Shown piece by piece: positions 38,263 to 53,600 of a DNA stretch of 64,000 bases. Each line of letters begins with the position of its first letter. Within the stretch, counting starts at the first letter, position 1. Location: NCBI RefSeq assembly GCF_046630445.1, contig NC_092340.1:360944001-361008000 (forward strand), in the 5' to 3' direction. Made by a program: the position numbers and the translations under genes. The notes under the pieces are model-generated. The model ran no database searches. It was not told the origin of the DNA and saw only the letters and a list, made by a program, of their open reading frames with translations. This stretch comes from Rutidosis leptorrhynchoides. Lineage: Eukaryota > Streptophyta > Magnoliopsida > Asterales > Asteraceae.

Positions 38263-41200
38263 TGTAGTGACTCGAGCTTTTCCATGTTTATATATATTAA
38301 ATGAAATTTTTATTTACATGATTAAGTGTTTCCAACATGTTAAGCAATCAAACTTGCTAAGACTTGATTAATTGAAATAGGTTTCATATAGACATTTGAC
38401 CACCCAAGTTGACCGGTGATTCACGAACGTTAAAACTTGTAAAAACTATATGATGACATATATATGGTTATATATATAGTTAACATGATTTTATGATAAG
38501 TAAGTATCTCATTAGGTATTTTAACAATGAGTTATATACATAAAAATGAGACTATTAAATTAAGAAACTCGAAAACGATATATATAACGATTATCGTTAT
38601 AACAACGTCTTACTAAGTACATATGAATCATATTAAGATATTGATACACTTGGTTAATTATGTTAAATGATAAGTAAATATATCATTAAGTGTATTAACA
38701 ATGAACTACATATGTAAAAATAAGACTACTAACTTAATGATTTCGAAACGAGACATATATGTAACGATTATCGTTGTAACGACATTTAACTGTATATATA
38801 TCATAGTAAGATATATTATATATCATAATATCATGATAATGTAACAATTTAACATCTCTTTAGATATAATAAACAATGGGTTAATAACATTTAACAAGAC
38901 CGTTAACCTAAAGGTTTCAAAACAACATATACATGTAACGACTAACGATGACTTAACGACTCAGTTAAAATGTATTTACATGTAGTGTTTTAATATGTAT
39001 TCATACACTTTTGAATGACTTCAATACACTTATCAAAATACTTCTACTTAACAAAAATGCTTACAATTACATCCTCGTTCAGTTTCATCAACAATTCTAC
39101 TCGTATGCACCCGTATTCGTACTCGTACAATACACAGCTTTTAGATGTATGTACTATTGGTATATACACTCCAATGATCAGCTCTTAGTAGCCCATGTGA
39201 GTCACCTAACACATGTGGGAACCATCATTTGGCAACTAGCATGAAATATCTCATAAAATTACAAAAATATGAGTAATCATTCATGACTTATTTACATGTA
39301 AAAAAATTACACATCCTTTATATCTAATCCATATACCAACGACCAAAAACAACTACAAACACTTTCATTCTTCATTTTTCTTCATATAATTGATCTCTCT
39401 CAAGTTCTATCTTCAAGTTCTAAGTGTTCTTCATAAATTCTATAATTTCTAGTTTCATAAAATCAAGAATACTTCCAAGTTTGCTAGCTTACTTCCAATC
39501 TTGTAAAGTGATCATCCAACCTCAAGAAATCTTTCTTATTTACAGTAAGATATCTTTCTAATACAATGTAATACTCATTTTAAAACTTTGATTCAATTTC
39601 TATAACTATAACAATCTTATTTCGAGTGAAAATCTTACTTGAACTTGTTTTCGTGTCATGATTTTGCTTCAAGAACTTTCAAGCCATCCAAGGATCCTTT
39701 GAAGCTAGATCTATTTTTCTCATTTCCAGTAGGTTTATCCACAAAACCTGAGGTAGTAATGATGTTCATAACATCATTCGATTCATATATATAAAACTAC
39801 CTTATTCGAAGGTTTAAACTTGAAATCACTAGAACATAGTTTAGTTAATTCTAAACTTGTTCGCAAACAAAAGTTAATCCTTCTAACTTGACTTTTAAAA
39901 TCAACTAAACACATGTTCTATATCTTTATGATATGCTAACTTAATGATTTAAAACCTGGAAACACGAAAAACACCGTAAAATCGGATATACGCCGTCGTA
40001 GTAACACCGCGGGCTGTTTTGGGTTAGTTAATTAAAAACTATGTTAAACTTTGATTTAAAAGTTTTTCTTCTGGAAAATTATTTTTATATCCAAAAATCA
40101 TGGTTAAACTCAAAGTGGAAGTATGTTTTCTAAAATGGTCATCTAGACGTCGTTTTTTCGACTGAAATGACTACCTTTACAAAAACGACTTGTAACTTAT
40201 ATTTCTGACTATAAACCTATACTTTTTCTGTTTAGATTCATAAAATAGAGTTCAATATGAAATCATAGCAATTTGATTCACTCAAAACGGATTTAAAAGG
40301 AAGAAGTTATGGGTAAAACAAGATTGGATACTTTTTGATTGTTGTAGCTACGGGAAATATTGTAACAAATCTATATTAATCATATCCTAGCTAACTTATA
40401 TTATATTATACATGTATTCTAATATATTATGTAATCTTGGGATACCATAGACACGTATGCAAATGTTTTGACATATCATATCGACCCATGTATATATATT
40501 ATTTGGAACAACCATAGGCACTCTATATGCACTAATGTTGGAGTTAGCTATACAGGGTTGAGGTTGATTCCAAAAATATATATACTTTGAGTTGTCATCT
40601 AGCCTGAGACGTGTATACACTGGGTCGTGGATTGATTCAAGATAATATAAATCGATTTATTTCTGTACATCTAACTGTGGACAACTAGTTGTAGGTTACT
40701 AACGAGGACAGCTGACTTAATAAACTTAAAACAGTAAAACATATTAAAAATGTTATAAATATATTTTGAACATACTTTGATATATATGTAAATATTTGTT
40801 ATATGTTCGTGAATCGACCAGTGGCCAAGTCTTACTTCCCGACGAAGTAAAAATCTATGAAAGTGAGTTATAGTCCCACTTTTAAAATCTAATATTTTGG
40901 GATGAGAATACATGCAATTTTATAAATGTTTTACGAAATAGACATAAGTAAATGAAACTACATTATATGGGTGAATGATCGAAGCCGAATATGCCCCTTT
41001 TGCTTGGTATCCTAAGAATTAGTAAATCGATCTACTAATTGAAGCGAATCCTAAAGATAGATCTATTGGGCCTAACGAACCCCATCCAAAGTACCGGTTA
41101 CTTTAGTACTTCGAATTCGTTTTTATCATGTCTGAAGGATTTCCCGGAATGATAGGGGATATTCTTATATGCATCTTGTTAATGTCGGTTACCAGGTGTT

Positions 41201-41675
41201 CACCATATGAATGATTTTTATCTCTATGTATGGGATGTATATTGAAATAAGAAATCTTGTGGTCTATTATTATGATTTGATAATATATAGGTTAAACCTA
41301 TAACTCACCAACATTTTTGTTGACATTTTAAGCATGTTTATTCTCAGGTAATTTTTAAGAGCTTCCGCTGTTGCATACTACAATAAGGATAAGATTTAGA
41401 GTCCATGCTTGTACGATATTATGTAAAAACTGCATTCAAGAAACTTATTTTTGATGTAATATATTATGTAATGGTCGTGTGTAAACGGTATATTTTAGAT
41501 TATCATTATTTGATATTCTACGTAATGCTTTTTAAACCTTTATAGATAAAATAAAGGTTATGGTTGTTTTAAAAATGAATGCAGTCTTTGAAAAATGTCT
41601 CATATAGAGGTCAAAACCTCGCGACGAAATCAATTAATATGGAACGTTTATAATCAATATGAACGGGACATTTCA
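38263..41675 (+). mobile_element. E1 3' LTR (3413 bp)
   Basis: It begins TGTAGTGACTCGAGC after the 'aacgggtaggtac' polypurine-type motif and ends GGGACATTTCA. The next bases, AAATGTTACTCC, are satellite sequence, so the element end is joined to the middle of a satellite hairpin; AAATG at 41676-41680 is the expected target copy. Confidence 0.92.
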
Positions 41676-44600
41676 AAATGTTACTCCATTTGGCGGCTCA
41701 TATTTGTGATTTTAAAAGCGTGTTTAATGAAGTGACATTAGATTCAAATTTATATGTGGTATACATAATTACATTATAAGTGAAATAATAAGCCTTAAAA
41801 CAATATGTACCATGCTAAGTCATGCATACACAAAAGGATTAATATGAAAGAAATTCAATAAGGTCAAAATCGAAAAAGGCAAAATTTAAGGGTTTCGAGG
41901 TCTCGTTTCAAAAAATATTTGGGACAAACTGCCTACGGCAGTTTGCCAACGGATAGATTTCGAAAAAAATACACGATTATAAAAAAAGGTGACTAAATCA
42001 GAGCTACGAGTTAAAAGATACGATAGATCAAACATTTTTGCCAAAGACACAAAATACCAAGCACCACGAACCGTCGGTGGTGTTTGGTGCGTGGTGCGAA
42101 TATGCGAGGAAAAATGTCTTTTTTGGAATCTAGACGACCTTAAATGGCAAGCACTTTCAGAGAGTCTTGCTCGTTCAGCCTTTTAGGGTGATCTTGAGAA
42201 TTTTAGCACAATTTGAAACTGAAGGTTATGCGCCGCCAAATGGTACTCCATCTGGCGGCGCATATTAATGATTTTAAAAAAGCGTGGTTAATGAAGTAAC
42301 ATTAGATTCAAAATTATATGCGTTATACATAATTACATTGCGAGTGAAATAATAGGCCTTAAAACTATATTTACTATGCTAAGTCACGCATACAAAAAAC
42401 TAATAATACGATATAAATTGAAAACGTTCAAAGAGAGCATTAAAAATGAGTAGAATGTCTTTTTTCGGCATCCTGACGACCTCGAATGTTAAGACACTAT
42501 CAAGGAGTCTTGATGTAAGGGTCGTTTTAGGGTGATCTCGAGAATTTCAGCACAATCTGAAACCAAAGGTTATGCGCCGCCAAATGTTACTCCATTTGGC
42601 AGGGCATATTAGTGATTTAAAAAACGTGTTTAATGAAGTGACATTAGATTCAAAATTATATGTGTTATACATAATTACATTGTAAATGAAATAATACGAC
42701 TTAAAACAATATGTACCATGCTAAGTCATGCATACACAAAAGGATTAATATGAAAGAAATTCAAAACAGTCAAAATCAAAAAGGCAAAATTGAAGGCTTT
42801 CGATGTCTCGTTTTGAAAAATATTTGGGACAAACCGCTTACGGTAGTTTGCAACAGATATATCCCTAAAAAATACACGATTTAAAAAAACAGTGACTAAA
42901 TCGTAGCTACGAGTCAAAAGATATGATAGATCTAACATTTTGTCTAAAGACACAAAACAACAAGCACCACGAACCATCGGTGGTGTTTGGTGCGTGGTGC
43001 GAATTTGCGAGGAAATATGTCTTTTTCGGAATCTAGACGACCTCGAATGGCAAGCACGTTCAGAGAGTCTTGCTCGTTCGGCCCTTTTAGGGTGATCTTG
43101 AGAATTTCAGCACAATCTGAAACTGAAGGTTATGCGCCGCCAAATGGTACTCCATCTGGCGGCACATATTAATGATTTAAAAAAGCGAGTTTAATGAAGT
43201 GAAATTAGATTCAAAATTATATGCGTTATACATAATTACATTGCGAGTGAAATAATAGGCCTTAAAACTATATATACCATGCTAGGTCATGCATACATAA
43301 AACTAATAATACGATATAAATTGAAAACGTTCAAGGAGAACATTAAAAATGAGTAAAATGTTTTTTTTCGGCATCCTGACGACCTCGAATATCAAGACAC
43401 TATCGAGGAGTCTTGATGTTAGGGTCGTTTTAGGGCGATCTCGAGAATTTCAGCACAATCTGAAACCAAACGTTATGCGCCGACAAATGTTACTCCATTT
43501 GGCGGCGCATATTTGTGATTTTAAAAGCGTGTTTAATGAAGTGACATTAGATTTGAAATTATATGTGGTATATATAATTACATTATAAGTGAAATAATAG
43601 GCCTTAAAACAATATGTACCATGCTAAGTCATGCATACACAAAAGGATTGATATGAAAGAAATTCAAAACGGTCAAAATCGAAAAAAGACAAAATTGAAT
43701 GCTTCCGAGGTCTCGTTTCGAAAAATATTTGGGACAAACCACCTACGGCAGTTTGCCAACGGTTAGATCCAGAAAAAATACACGATTTAAAAAAAGGTGA
43801 CTTAATCATAGCTATGAGTTAAAAGATACGATAGATCTAACATTTTGACCAAAGACACAAAACACTAAGCACCACGAACCGTCAGTGGTGTTTGGTGCGT
43901 GGTGTGAATTTGCGAGGAAAGATGTTTTTTTCAGAATCTACACAACCTCGAATGGCAAGCACGTTCAGAGAGTCTTGCTCGTTCGGCCTTTTTAGGGTAA
44001 TCTTGAGAATTTCAGCTTAATTTGAAACTGAAGGTTATGCGCTGCCAAATGGTACTCCATCTGGCAGCGCATATTAATGATTTAAAAATCGTGGTTAATG
44101 AAGTGACATTATATTCAAAATTATATGCGCTATACATAATTACATTGCGAGTGAAATAATAGCCCTTAAAACTATATATACTATGCTAAGTCACGCATAC
44201 AAAAAACTAATAATACGATATAAATTGAAAACGTTCAAAGAGAGCATTAAAAATGAGTAGAATGTCTTTTTTCGGCATCCTGACGACCTTGAATGTTAAG
44301 ACACTATCGAGGAGTCTTGATGTTAGGGTCATTTTAGGGTGATCTCGAAAATTTCAGCACAATCTGAAACCAAAGGTTATGCGCCGCCAAATGTTACTCC
44401 ATTTGGCGGGGCATATTAGTGAATTAAAAAACGTTTTTAATGAAGTGACATTAGATTCAAAATTATATGTGTTATACATAATTACATTGTAAGTGAAATA
44501 ATACGACTTAAAACAATATGTACCATGCTAAGTCATGCATACATAAAAGGATTAATATGAAAGAAATTCAGAATGGTCAAAATCAATAAAGGCAAAATTG

Positions 44601-47600
44601 AAGGCTTTCGATGTCTCGTTTTGAAATATATTTGCGACAAGCCGCTTACAGCAGTTTGCAAAGGATAGATCCCTAAAAATTACAAGATTTAAAAAACGGT
44701 GACCAAATAGGAGCTACGAGTCAAAAGATATGATAGATCTAACATTTTGGCTAAAGACACAAAACAACAAGCACCACGAACCATCGGTAGTGTTTGGTGC
44801 GTGGTGCGAATTTGCGAAGAAAGATGTGTTTTTCAGAATCTAGACGACCTCGAATGGCAAGCACGTTCAGAGAGTCTTGCTCGTTTGGCCGTTTTAGGGT
44901 GATCTTGAGAATTTCAGCACAATCTGAAACTGAATGTTATGCGCGCCAAATAGTACTCCATCTGGCGGCGCATATTAATGATTTAAAAATGCGAGTTTAA
45001 TGAAGTGAAATTAGATTCAAAATTATATGCGTTATACATAATTAAATCACGAGTGAAATAATAGGTCTTAAACTATATATACCATACTAAGTCATGCATA
45101 CACAAAACTAATAATACGATATAAATTGAAAACGTTCAAGGAGAACATTAAAAATGAGTACAATGTCTTTTTTCGGCATCCTGACGACCTCGAATGTCAA
45201 GACACTATCCAAGAGTCTTGATGTTAGGGTCGTTTTAGGGCGATCTCGAGAATTTCAGCACAATCTGAAATCAAAGGTTATGCGCCGACAAATGTTACTC
45301 CATTTGACGACGCATATTTGTGATTTGAAAAAACGTGTTTAATGAAGTGACATTAGATTTGAAATTATATGTGGTATATATAATTACATTATAAGTGAAA
45401 TAATAGGCCTTAAAACAATATGTACCATGCTAAGTCATGCATACACAAAAGGATTGATATGAAAGAAATTCAAAACGGTCAAAATCGAAAAAAGACAAAA
45501 TTGAATGCTTCCGAGGTCTCGTTTCAAAAAATATTTGGGACAAACCGCCTAAGGCAGTTTGCCAACGGTTAGATCCCGAAAAAATACATGATTTAAAAAA
45601 AGGTGACTTAATCAGAGCTATGAGTTAAAAGATACAATAGATCAAACATTTTGACCAAAGACACAAAACACAAAGCACCACGAACCGTCAGTGGTGTTTG
45701 GTGCGTGGTGTGAATTTGCGAGGAAAGATGTTTTTTTCGGAATCTACACAACCTCGAATGGCAAGCACGTTCAGAGAGTCTTGCTCGTTCGGCCTTTTTA
45801 GGGTGATCTTGAGAATTTCAGCTTAATCTGAAACTGAAGGTTATGCGCTGCCATATGGTACTCCATCTAGCAGCGCATATTAACGATTTAAAAATCGTGG
45901 TTAATGAAGTGACATTAGATTCAAAATTATATGCGCTATACATAATTACATTGCTAGTGAAATAATAGCCCTTAAAACTATATATACTATGCTAAGTCAC
46001 GCATACAAAAAACTAATAATACGATATAAATTGAAAACGTTCAAAGATAGCATTAAAAATGAGTAGAATGTATTTTTTCGGCATCCTGACGACCTCGAAT
46101 GTTAAGACACTATCGAGGAGTCTTGATGTTAGGGTCATTTTAGGGTGATCTCGAAAAGTTCAGCACAATCTGAAACCAAAGGTTATGCGCCGCCAAATAT
46201 TACTCCATTTGGCGGGGCATATTAGTGAATTAAAAAACGTGTTTAATGAAGTGACATTAGATTCAAAATTATATGTGTTATACATAATTACATTGTAAGT
46301 GAAATAATACGACTTAAAACAATATGTACCATGCTAAGTCATGCATACACAAAAGGATTAATATGAAAGAAATTCAGAACGGTCAAAATCAATAAAGGCA
46401 AAATTGAAGGCTTTCGATGTCTCGTTTTGAAATTTTTTTGCGACAAACCGCTTACGGCAGTTTGCAAAGGTTAGATCCCTAAAAATTACATAATTTAAAA
46501 AAACGTTGACCAAATAGGAGCTACGAGTCAAAAGATATGATAGATCTAACATTTTGGTTAAAGACACAAAACAACAAGCACTACGAACCATCGGTGGTGT
46601 TTGGTGCGTGGTGCGAATTTGCGAAGAAAGATGTGTTTTTCGGAATCTAGACGACCTCGAATGGCAAGCACGTTCAGAGAGTCTTGCTCGTTTGGCCGTT
46701 TTAGGGTGATCTTGAGAATTTCAGCACAATCTGAAACTGAAGGTTATGCGCGCCAAATGGTACTCCATCTGGCGGCGCATATTAATGATTTAAAAATGCG
46801 AGTTTAATGAAGTGAAATTAGATTCAAAATTATATGCGTTATACATAATTAAATCATGAGTGAAATAATAGGCCTTAAACTATATATACCATACTAAGTC
46901 ATGCATACACAAAACTAATAATACGATATAAATTGAAAACGTTCAAGGAGAAAATTAAAAATGAGTACAATGTCTTTTTTCAGCATCCTGACGACCTCGA
47001 ATGTCACGACACTATCCAAGAGTCTTGATGTTAGGGTCATTTTAGGGCGATCTCGAGAATTTCAGCACAATCTGAAACCAAAGGTTATGCGCCGACAAAT
47101 GTTACTCCATTTGACGGCGCATATTTGTGATTTGAAAAGCGTGTTTAATGAAGTGACATTAGATTCAAATTTATATGTGGTATACATAATTACATTATAA
47201 GTTAAATAATAGGCCTTAAAACAATATGTACCATGCTAAGTCATGCATACACAAAAGGATTAATATGAAAGAAATTCAAAACGGTCAAAATCGAATAAAG
47301 GCAAAATTGAAGGCTTTCGAGGTCTCGTTTCGAAAAATATTTGGGACAAACCGCCTATGGCAGTTTGCCAATGAATAGATCCCGAAAAAATACACGATTT
47401 AAAAAAAGGTGACTAAATCAGAGCTACGAGTTAAAAGATACGATAGATCTAACATTTTGGCCAAAGACACAAAACACAAAGCACCACGAACCGTCAGTTG
47501 TGTTTGGTGCGTGGTGTGAATTTGCGAGGAAAGATGTTTTTTCAGAGTCTACACGATCTTGAATGGCAAGCACGTTCAGAGAGTCTTGCTCGTTCGGCCT

Positions 47601-50600
47601 TTTTAGGGTGATTTTGAGAATTTCAGCATAATCTGAAACTAAAGGTTATGCGCTGCCAAATGGTACTCCATCTGGCAGCGCATATTAATGATTTAAAAAA
47701 TCGTGGTTAATGAAGTGACATTAGATTCAAAATTATATGCGCTATACATAATTACATTGCGAGTGAAATAATAGGCCTTAAAACTATATATAATATGCTA
47801 AGTCATGCATACAAAAACTAATAATAGTATACAAATTGAAAACGTTCAAAGAGAACATTTAAAATGAGTAAAATGTTTTTTTCCGGCATCCTGACGACCT
47901 CGAATGTTAAGACACTATCCAGGAGTCTTGATGTTAGGAAGGATTTAGGGTGATCTCGAGAATTTCAGCACAATCTGAAACCAAAGGTTATGCGCCGCCA
48001 AATGTTACTCCATTTGGCGGCGCATATTAGTGATTTAAAAAGCGTTTTTAATGAAGTGACATTAGATTCAAAATTATATGTGTTATACATAATTATATTG
48101 TAAGTGAAATAACATGCCTTAAAACAATATGTACCATGCTAAGTCATGCATACACAAAAGGATTAATATGAAAGAAATTCAAAAAGGTCAAAATCGAAAA
48201 AAGGCATAATTGAAGACTTTTGATGTCTCGTTTCGAAAAATATTTGGGAAAAATCGCCTACGGGATTTTGGCAACGGATAGATCCAGAAAAAATACACGA
48301 TTTAAAAAAAACGCTGACTAAATCGGAGCTACGAGTCAAAAGATACGATATATCTAACATTTTGGCCAAAGACACAAAACACCAAGCACCACGAACCGTC
48401 GGTGGTATTTGGTGGGTGGTGCGAAGTTGCTAGTAAAGATGTCTTTTTCAGAATCTAGACGACCTCGAATGGCAAGCACGTTCATAGAGTCTTGCTCGTT
48501 CGGCTGTTTTAGGTTGATCTTTAGAATTTCAGCACACTCTGACACTGAAGGTTATGCACCGCCAAATGGTACTCTATCTGGCGGCGCATATTAATGATTT
48601 AAAAAAGCGTGGTTAATGAATTGACATTAGATTAAAAATTATATGCGTTATACATAATTACATTGTGAGTTAAATAATAGGCCTTAAAAATATTTATACT
48701 ATGCTAAGTCATGCATACACAAAACTAATAATACGATATAAAATTGAAAACGTTCAAAGAAAACATTAAAAATGAGTAGAATGTCTTTTTTCGGCATCCT
48801 GACGACCTCGAATATCAAGACACTATCCAGGAGTCTTGATGTTAGGGTCATTTTAGGGTGATCTCGAGAATTTCAGCACAATCTGAAACCAAAGGTTATG
48901 CGCCGCTAAATGTTACTCCATTTGGCGGCGCATATTAGTGATTTAAAAAGCGTGTTTAATGAAGTGACATTAGATTCAAAATTATATGTGTTATACATAA
49001 TTACATTGTAAGTGAAATAATATGCCTTAAAACAATATGTACCATGCTAAGTCATGCATACACAAAAGGATTAATATGAAAGAAATTCCAAACGGTCAAA
49101 ATCGAAAAAAGGAAAAATTGAAGGCTTTCGAGGTCTCGTTTGACAAACTGCCTACGGCAGTTTGCCAACGGATAGATCCCGAAAAAATACACGATTTAAA
49201 AAAAACGGTGACTAAATCGGAACTACGAGTCAAAATATACGATCGATCTAACATTTAGGCCAAAGATACAAAACACCAAGCACCACGAAACGTCGGTGGT
49301 GTTTGGTGTGTGGTGAGAATTTGCAAGGAAATATGTCTTTTTCGAAATCTAGATGACCTCGAATGGCAAGCACGTTCAGAGAGTCTTGCTCGTTCGGCCT
49401 TTTTAGGGTGATCTTGAGAATTTCAGCACAATATGAAATTGAAGGTTATGCGCCGCCAAATGGTACTCCATCTGGCGGCGCATATTAATGATTTAAAAAA
49501 GCATGGTTAATGAAGTGACATTAGATTCAAAATTATATGCGTTATACATACTCACATTGCGAGTGAAATAATAGGCCTTAAAACTATATATAATATGCTA
49601 AGTCATGCATACATAAAACTAATAATACGATATAAATTGAAAACGTTCAAGAGAACATTTAAAATGTGTGAAATGTCTTTTTTCGGCATCCTGACTACCT
49701 CGAATTTAAGACACTATCCAAGAGTCTTGATGTTAGGGTCGTTTTAGGGTGATCTCGAGAATTTCATCACAATCTGAAACCAAAGGTTATGCACTGCCAA
49801 ATGTTACTCCATTTGGCGGCGCATATTAGTGATTTAGAAAGCGTGTTTAATGAAGTGACATTAGATTCATAATTATATGTGTTATACATAATTATATTCT
49901 AAGTGATATAATAGGCCTTAAAATAATATGTACCATGCTAAGTCATGTATACGCAAAAGGATTAATGTGAAAGAAATTCAAAACGGTCAAAATCGAAAAA
50001 AGGCAAAATTGAAGGCTTTCGAGTTCTAGTTTCAAAAAATATTTATGACAAACTGCCTACGGCAGTTTGCCAACGGATAGATCTCGGGATTGATCTCGAA
50101 AAAACACACCATTTAAAAAAAACGGTGACTAAATCGAAAGTACGAGTCAAAAGATACGATAGATCTAACATTTTGGCCAAACACACAAAACACCAAGCAC
50201 CACGAACCGTCGGTGGTCTTTGGTGTGTGGTGCGAATTTGCATGGAAAGATGTCTTTTTCGGAATCTAGACGACCTCGAATGGCAAGCACGTTTAGGGAG
50301 CCTTTTTAGGGTAATCTTGAGAATTTCAGCACAATCTGAAACTGAAGGTTATGCGCCGCTAAATGGTACTCCATCTGGCGGCGCATATTAATGATTTAAA
50401 AAAGCGTGGTTAATGAAGTGACATTGGATTCAAAATTATATGCGTTATACATACTTACATTGCGAGTGAAATAATAGGCCTTAAAACTATATATAATATG
50501 CTAAGTCATGCATAAACAAAACTAATAATACGATATAAATTGAAAACGTTCAAAGAGAACATTTAAAATGAGTAAAATGTCTTTTTTCGGAATCCTGACG

Positions 50601-53600
50601 ACATGGAATGTTAAGATACTATCCAGGAGTCTTGATGTTGGGGTCGTTTTAGGGTGATCTAGAGAATTTCAGCACAATCCGAAACCAAAGGTTATGCGCC
50701 GCTAAATGTTACTCCATTTGGCGGCGCATATTAGTGATTTAAAAAGCGTTATTAATGAAATGACATTAGATTCAAAATTATATGTGTTATACATAATTAC
50801 ATTGTAAGTGAAATAATAGGCCTTAAAACAATTTGTACCATGCTAAGTCATGCATACACAAAAGGATTAATATGAAAGAAATTCAAAACGGTCAAAATCG
50901 AAAAAAGAAAAATTGAAGGCTTTTGAGGTCTCGTTTCGAAAAATATTTGGGACAACCTCCTATGGTAGTTTGCCAACAGATAGATCACGAACAAATATAC
51001 GATTTAAAAAAACGGTGACTAAATCGGAGTTACGAGTCAAAAGATACGATAGATTTAACATTTTGGCCAAAGACACAAAACACCAAGCACCACGAACCAT
51101 CGGTGGTGTTTGGTAGGTGATGCGAATTTGCGAGTAAAGATGTCTTTTTCGTAATCAAGATGACCTCGAATGGCAAGCACGTTCATATAGTGTTGCTCGT
51201 TCGGCCATTTTAGGGTGATCTTGAGAATTTCAGCACACTCTGAAACTGAAGGTTATGCGCCGCCAAATGGTACTCTATCTCGCAGCGCATATTAATGATT
51301 TAAAAAAGCGTAGTTAATGAAGTGACATTAGGTTTAAAATTATATCTTTTATACATAATTACATTGCGAGAGAAGCATACACAAAACTAATAATACGATA
51401 TAAATTGAAAACGTTCAAAGATAACATTAAAAATGTGTAAAATGACTTTTTTCGGCATCCTGACGACCTCGAATGTCATGACACTATCCAGGAGTCTTGA
51501 AGTTAGGGTCGTTTTAGGGTGATCTCGAGAATTTCAACACAATCTGAAACCAAAGGTTATGCGCCGCCAAATGTTACTCCATTTGGCGGCGCATATTAGT
51601 GATTTAAAAAGCGTGTTTAATGAAGTGACATTAGATTCAAAATTATATGTGTTATACATAATTACATTGTAAGTGAAATAATAGGCCTTAAAACAATATG
51701 TACCATTTTAAGTCATGCATACACAAAAGGATTAATGTGAAAGAAATTCAAAACGGTCAAAAATGAAAAAAGCAAAATTGAAGGCTTTCGAGGTCTCGTT
51801 TCGAAAAATATTTGTGATAAACCGCTGACGACAGTTTGTCAACGGATAGATCCCAAAAAATATACGATTTAAAAAAAACGGTGACTAAAACGGAACTATG
51901 AGTCAAAAGATACGATAGATCTAACATTTTGGCCAAAGACACAAAACACCAAGCACCACGAACCGTCGGTGGTGTTTGGTGCATGGTGCGAATTTGTGAG
52001 GAAAGATGTCTTTTTCGGAATCTAGACGACCTCGAATGGCAAGCACGTTCAGAGAATCTTACTCGTTCAGCCGTTTTAGGGTGATCTTGAGAATTTCAGC
52101 ACAATCTGAAACTGAAGGTTATGCGCCACCAAATGGTACTCCATCTGGCGGCGCATATTAATGATTTAAAAAAGCGTATTTAATGAAGTGACATTAGATT
52201 CAAAATTATATGCGTTATACATAATTACATTGCGAGTGAAATAATAGGCCTTAAAACTATATATACTATGCTAAGTCATGCATACACAAAACTAATAGTA
52301 CGATATAAATTAAAAACGTTCAAAGAGAACATTAAAAATGAGTAAAATGTCTTTTTACGGCATCCAGACGATCTCGAATGTCAAGACACTATCCAGGAGT
52401 CTTGATGTTAGGGTCGTTTTAGGGTGATCTCGAGAATTTTAGCACTATCTGAAACCAAGGTTATGCGGCGCCAAATGTTACTCCATCTGGCGCAGCATAT
52501 TAGTGATTTAAAAAGCGTGTTTAATGAATTGACATTAGATTCAAAATTATATATGGTATACATAATTACATTATAAGTGAATAATAGGCCTTCAAATAAT
52601 ATGTACCAGGCTAAGTCATGCATACACAAAAGGATTAATATAAAAGAAATTCAAAACGGTTAAAATCTAAAAAATGCAAAATTGAAGGCTTTCGAGGTCT
52701 CGTTTCGAGAAATATTTGGGACAAACCGCCTACTGCAGTTTGCCAACGGAGAGATCTCGAAAAAATACGCGATTTAAAAAATTAATGACTAATCGGAGCT
52801 ACGAGTCAAAAGATACGATAGATCTAACATTTTGGCCAAAGACACAAAACACCAAGCACCACAAACCGTCGGTGGTGTTTGGTGGGTGGTGCGAATTTGT
52901 GAGTAAAGATGTCTTTTTCGGAATCTGGACGACCTCGAATGGCAAGCATGTTCAGAGAGTCTTGCTCGTTCGGCCATTTTTTGGGTGATTTTTAGAATTT
53001 CAGAACAATCTGAAACTGAAGGTTACGCGCCGCCAAATGGTACTCAATCTGGCGGCACATATTAATGATTTAAAAAAGCGTGTTTATGAAGTGATATTAG
53101 ATTCAAAATTATATGTGTTATACATAATTACATAGCGAGTGAAAAAATAGGCCTTAAAACTATATATACCATGTTAAGTCATGCATACATAAAACTAATA
53201 ATGCGATATAAGTTGAAAACGTTCAAAGAGAACATTAAAATGAGTAAAATGTCTTTTTTCGGCATCCTGACGACCTCGAATGTCAAGACGCTATCCAGGA
53301 GTCTTGATGTTAGGGTCGTTTTAGGATGATCTCGAGAATTTCAGCACAATCTGAAACCAAAGGTTATGCGCCGCCAAATGTTACTCCATTTGGCGGCGCA
53401 TATTTGTGATTTAAAAAGCATGTTTAATGAAGTGACATTAGATTCATAATTATATGTGGTATACATAATTACATTATAAGTGAAATAATAGGCCTTAAAA
53501 TAATATGTACCATGCTAAGTCATGCATACACAAATGGATTAGTATGAAGGAAATTCAAAACATTCAAAATCCAAAAAGGCAAAATTGAAGGCTTTTGAGG

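Larger units (their letters stand above)
28216..41675 (+). mobile_element. Ty3/gypsy chromovirus E1 (Tekay-like) with two accessory ORFs
   Basis: LTRs of about 3.4 kb flank a 6.6-kb internal region. Order: 5' LTR, primer binding site, acidic ORF, F-box ORF, gag, protease, RT, RNase H, integrase, chromodomain remnant, polypurine motif, 3' LTR. The chromodomain remnant after integrase (EPVEIMDREVKRLKQ...) supports a Tekay-type chromovirus. The LTR copies look about 97-98% alike by eye, with 16-18-bp deletions in the 3' copy, so insertion is relatively recent. The 5' LTR lacks its first 27 or so bases. Its left flank is not satellite, although the right flank is, so a rearrangement or deletion removed the left junction. 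Confidence 0.9.
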
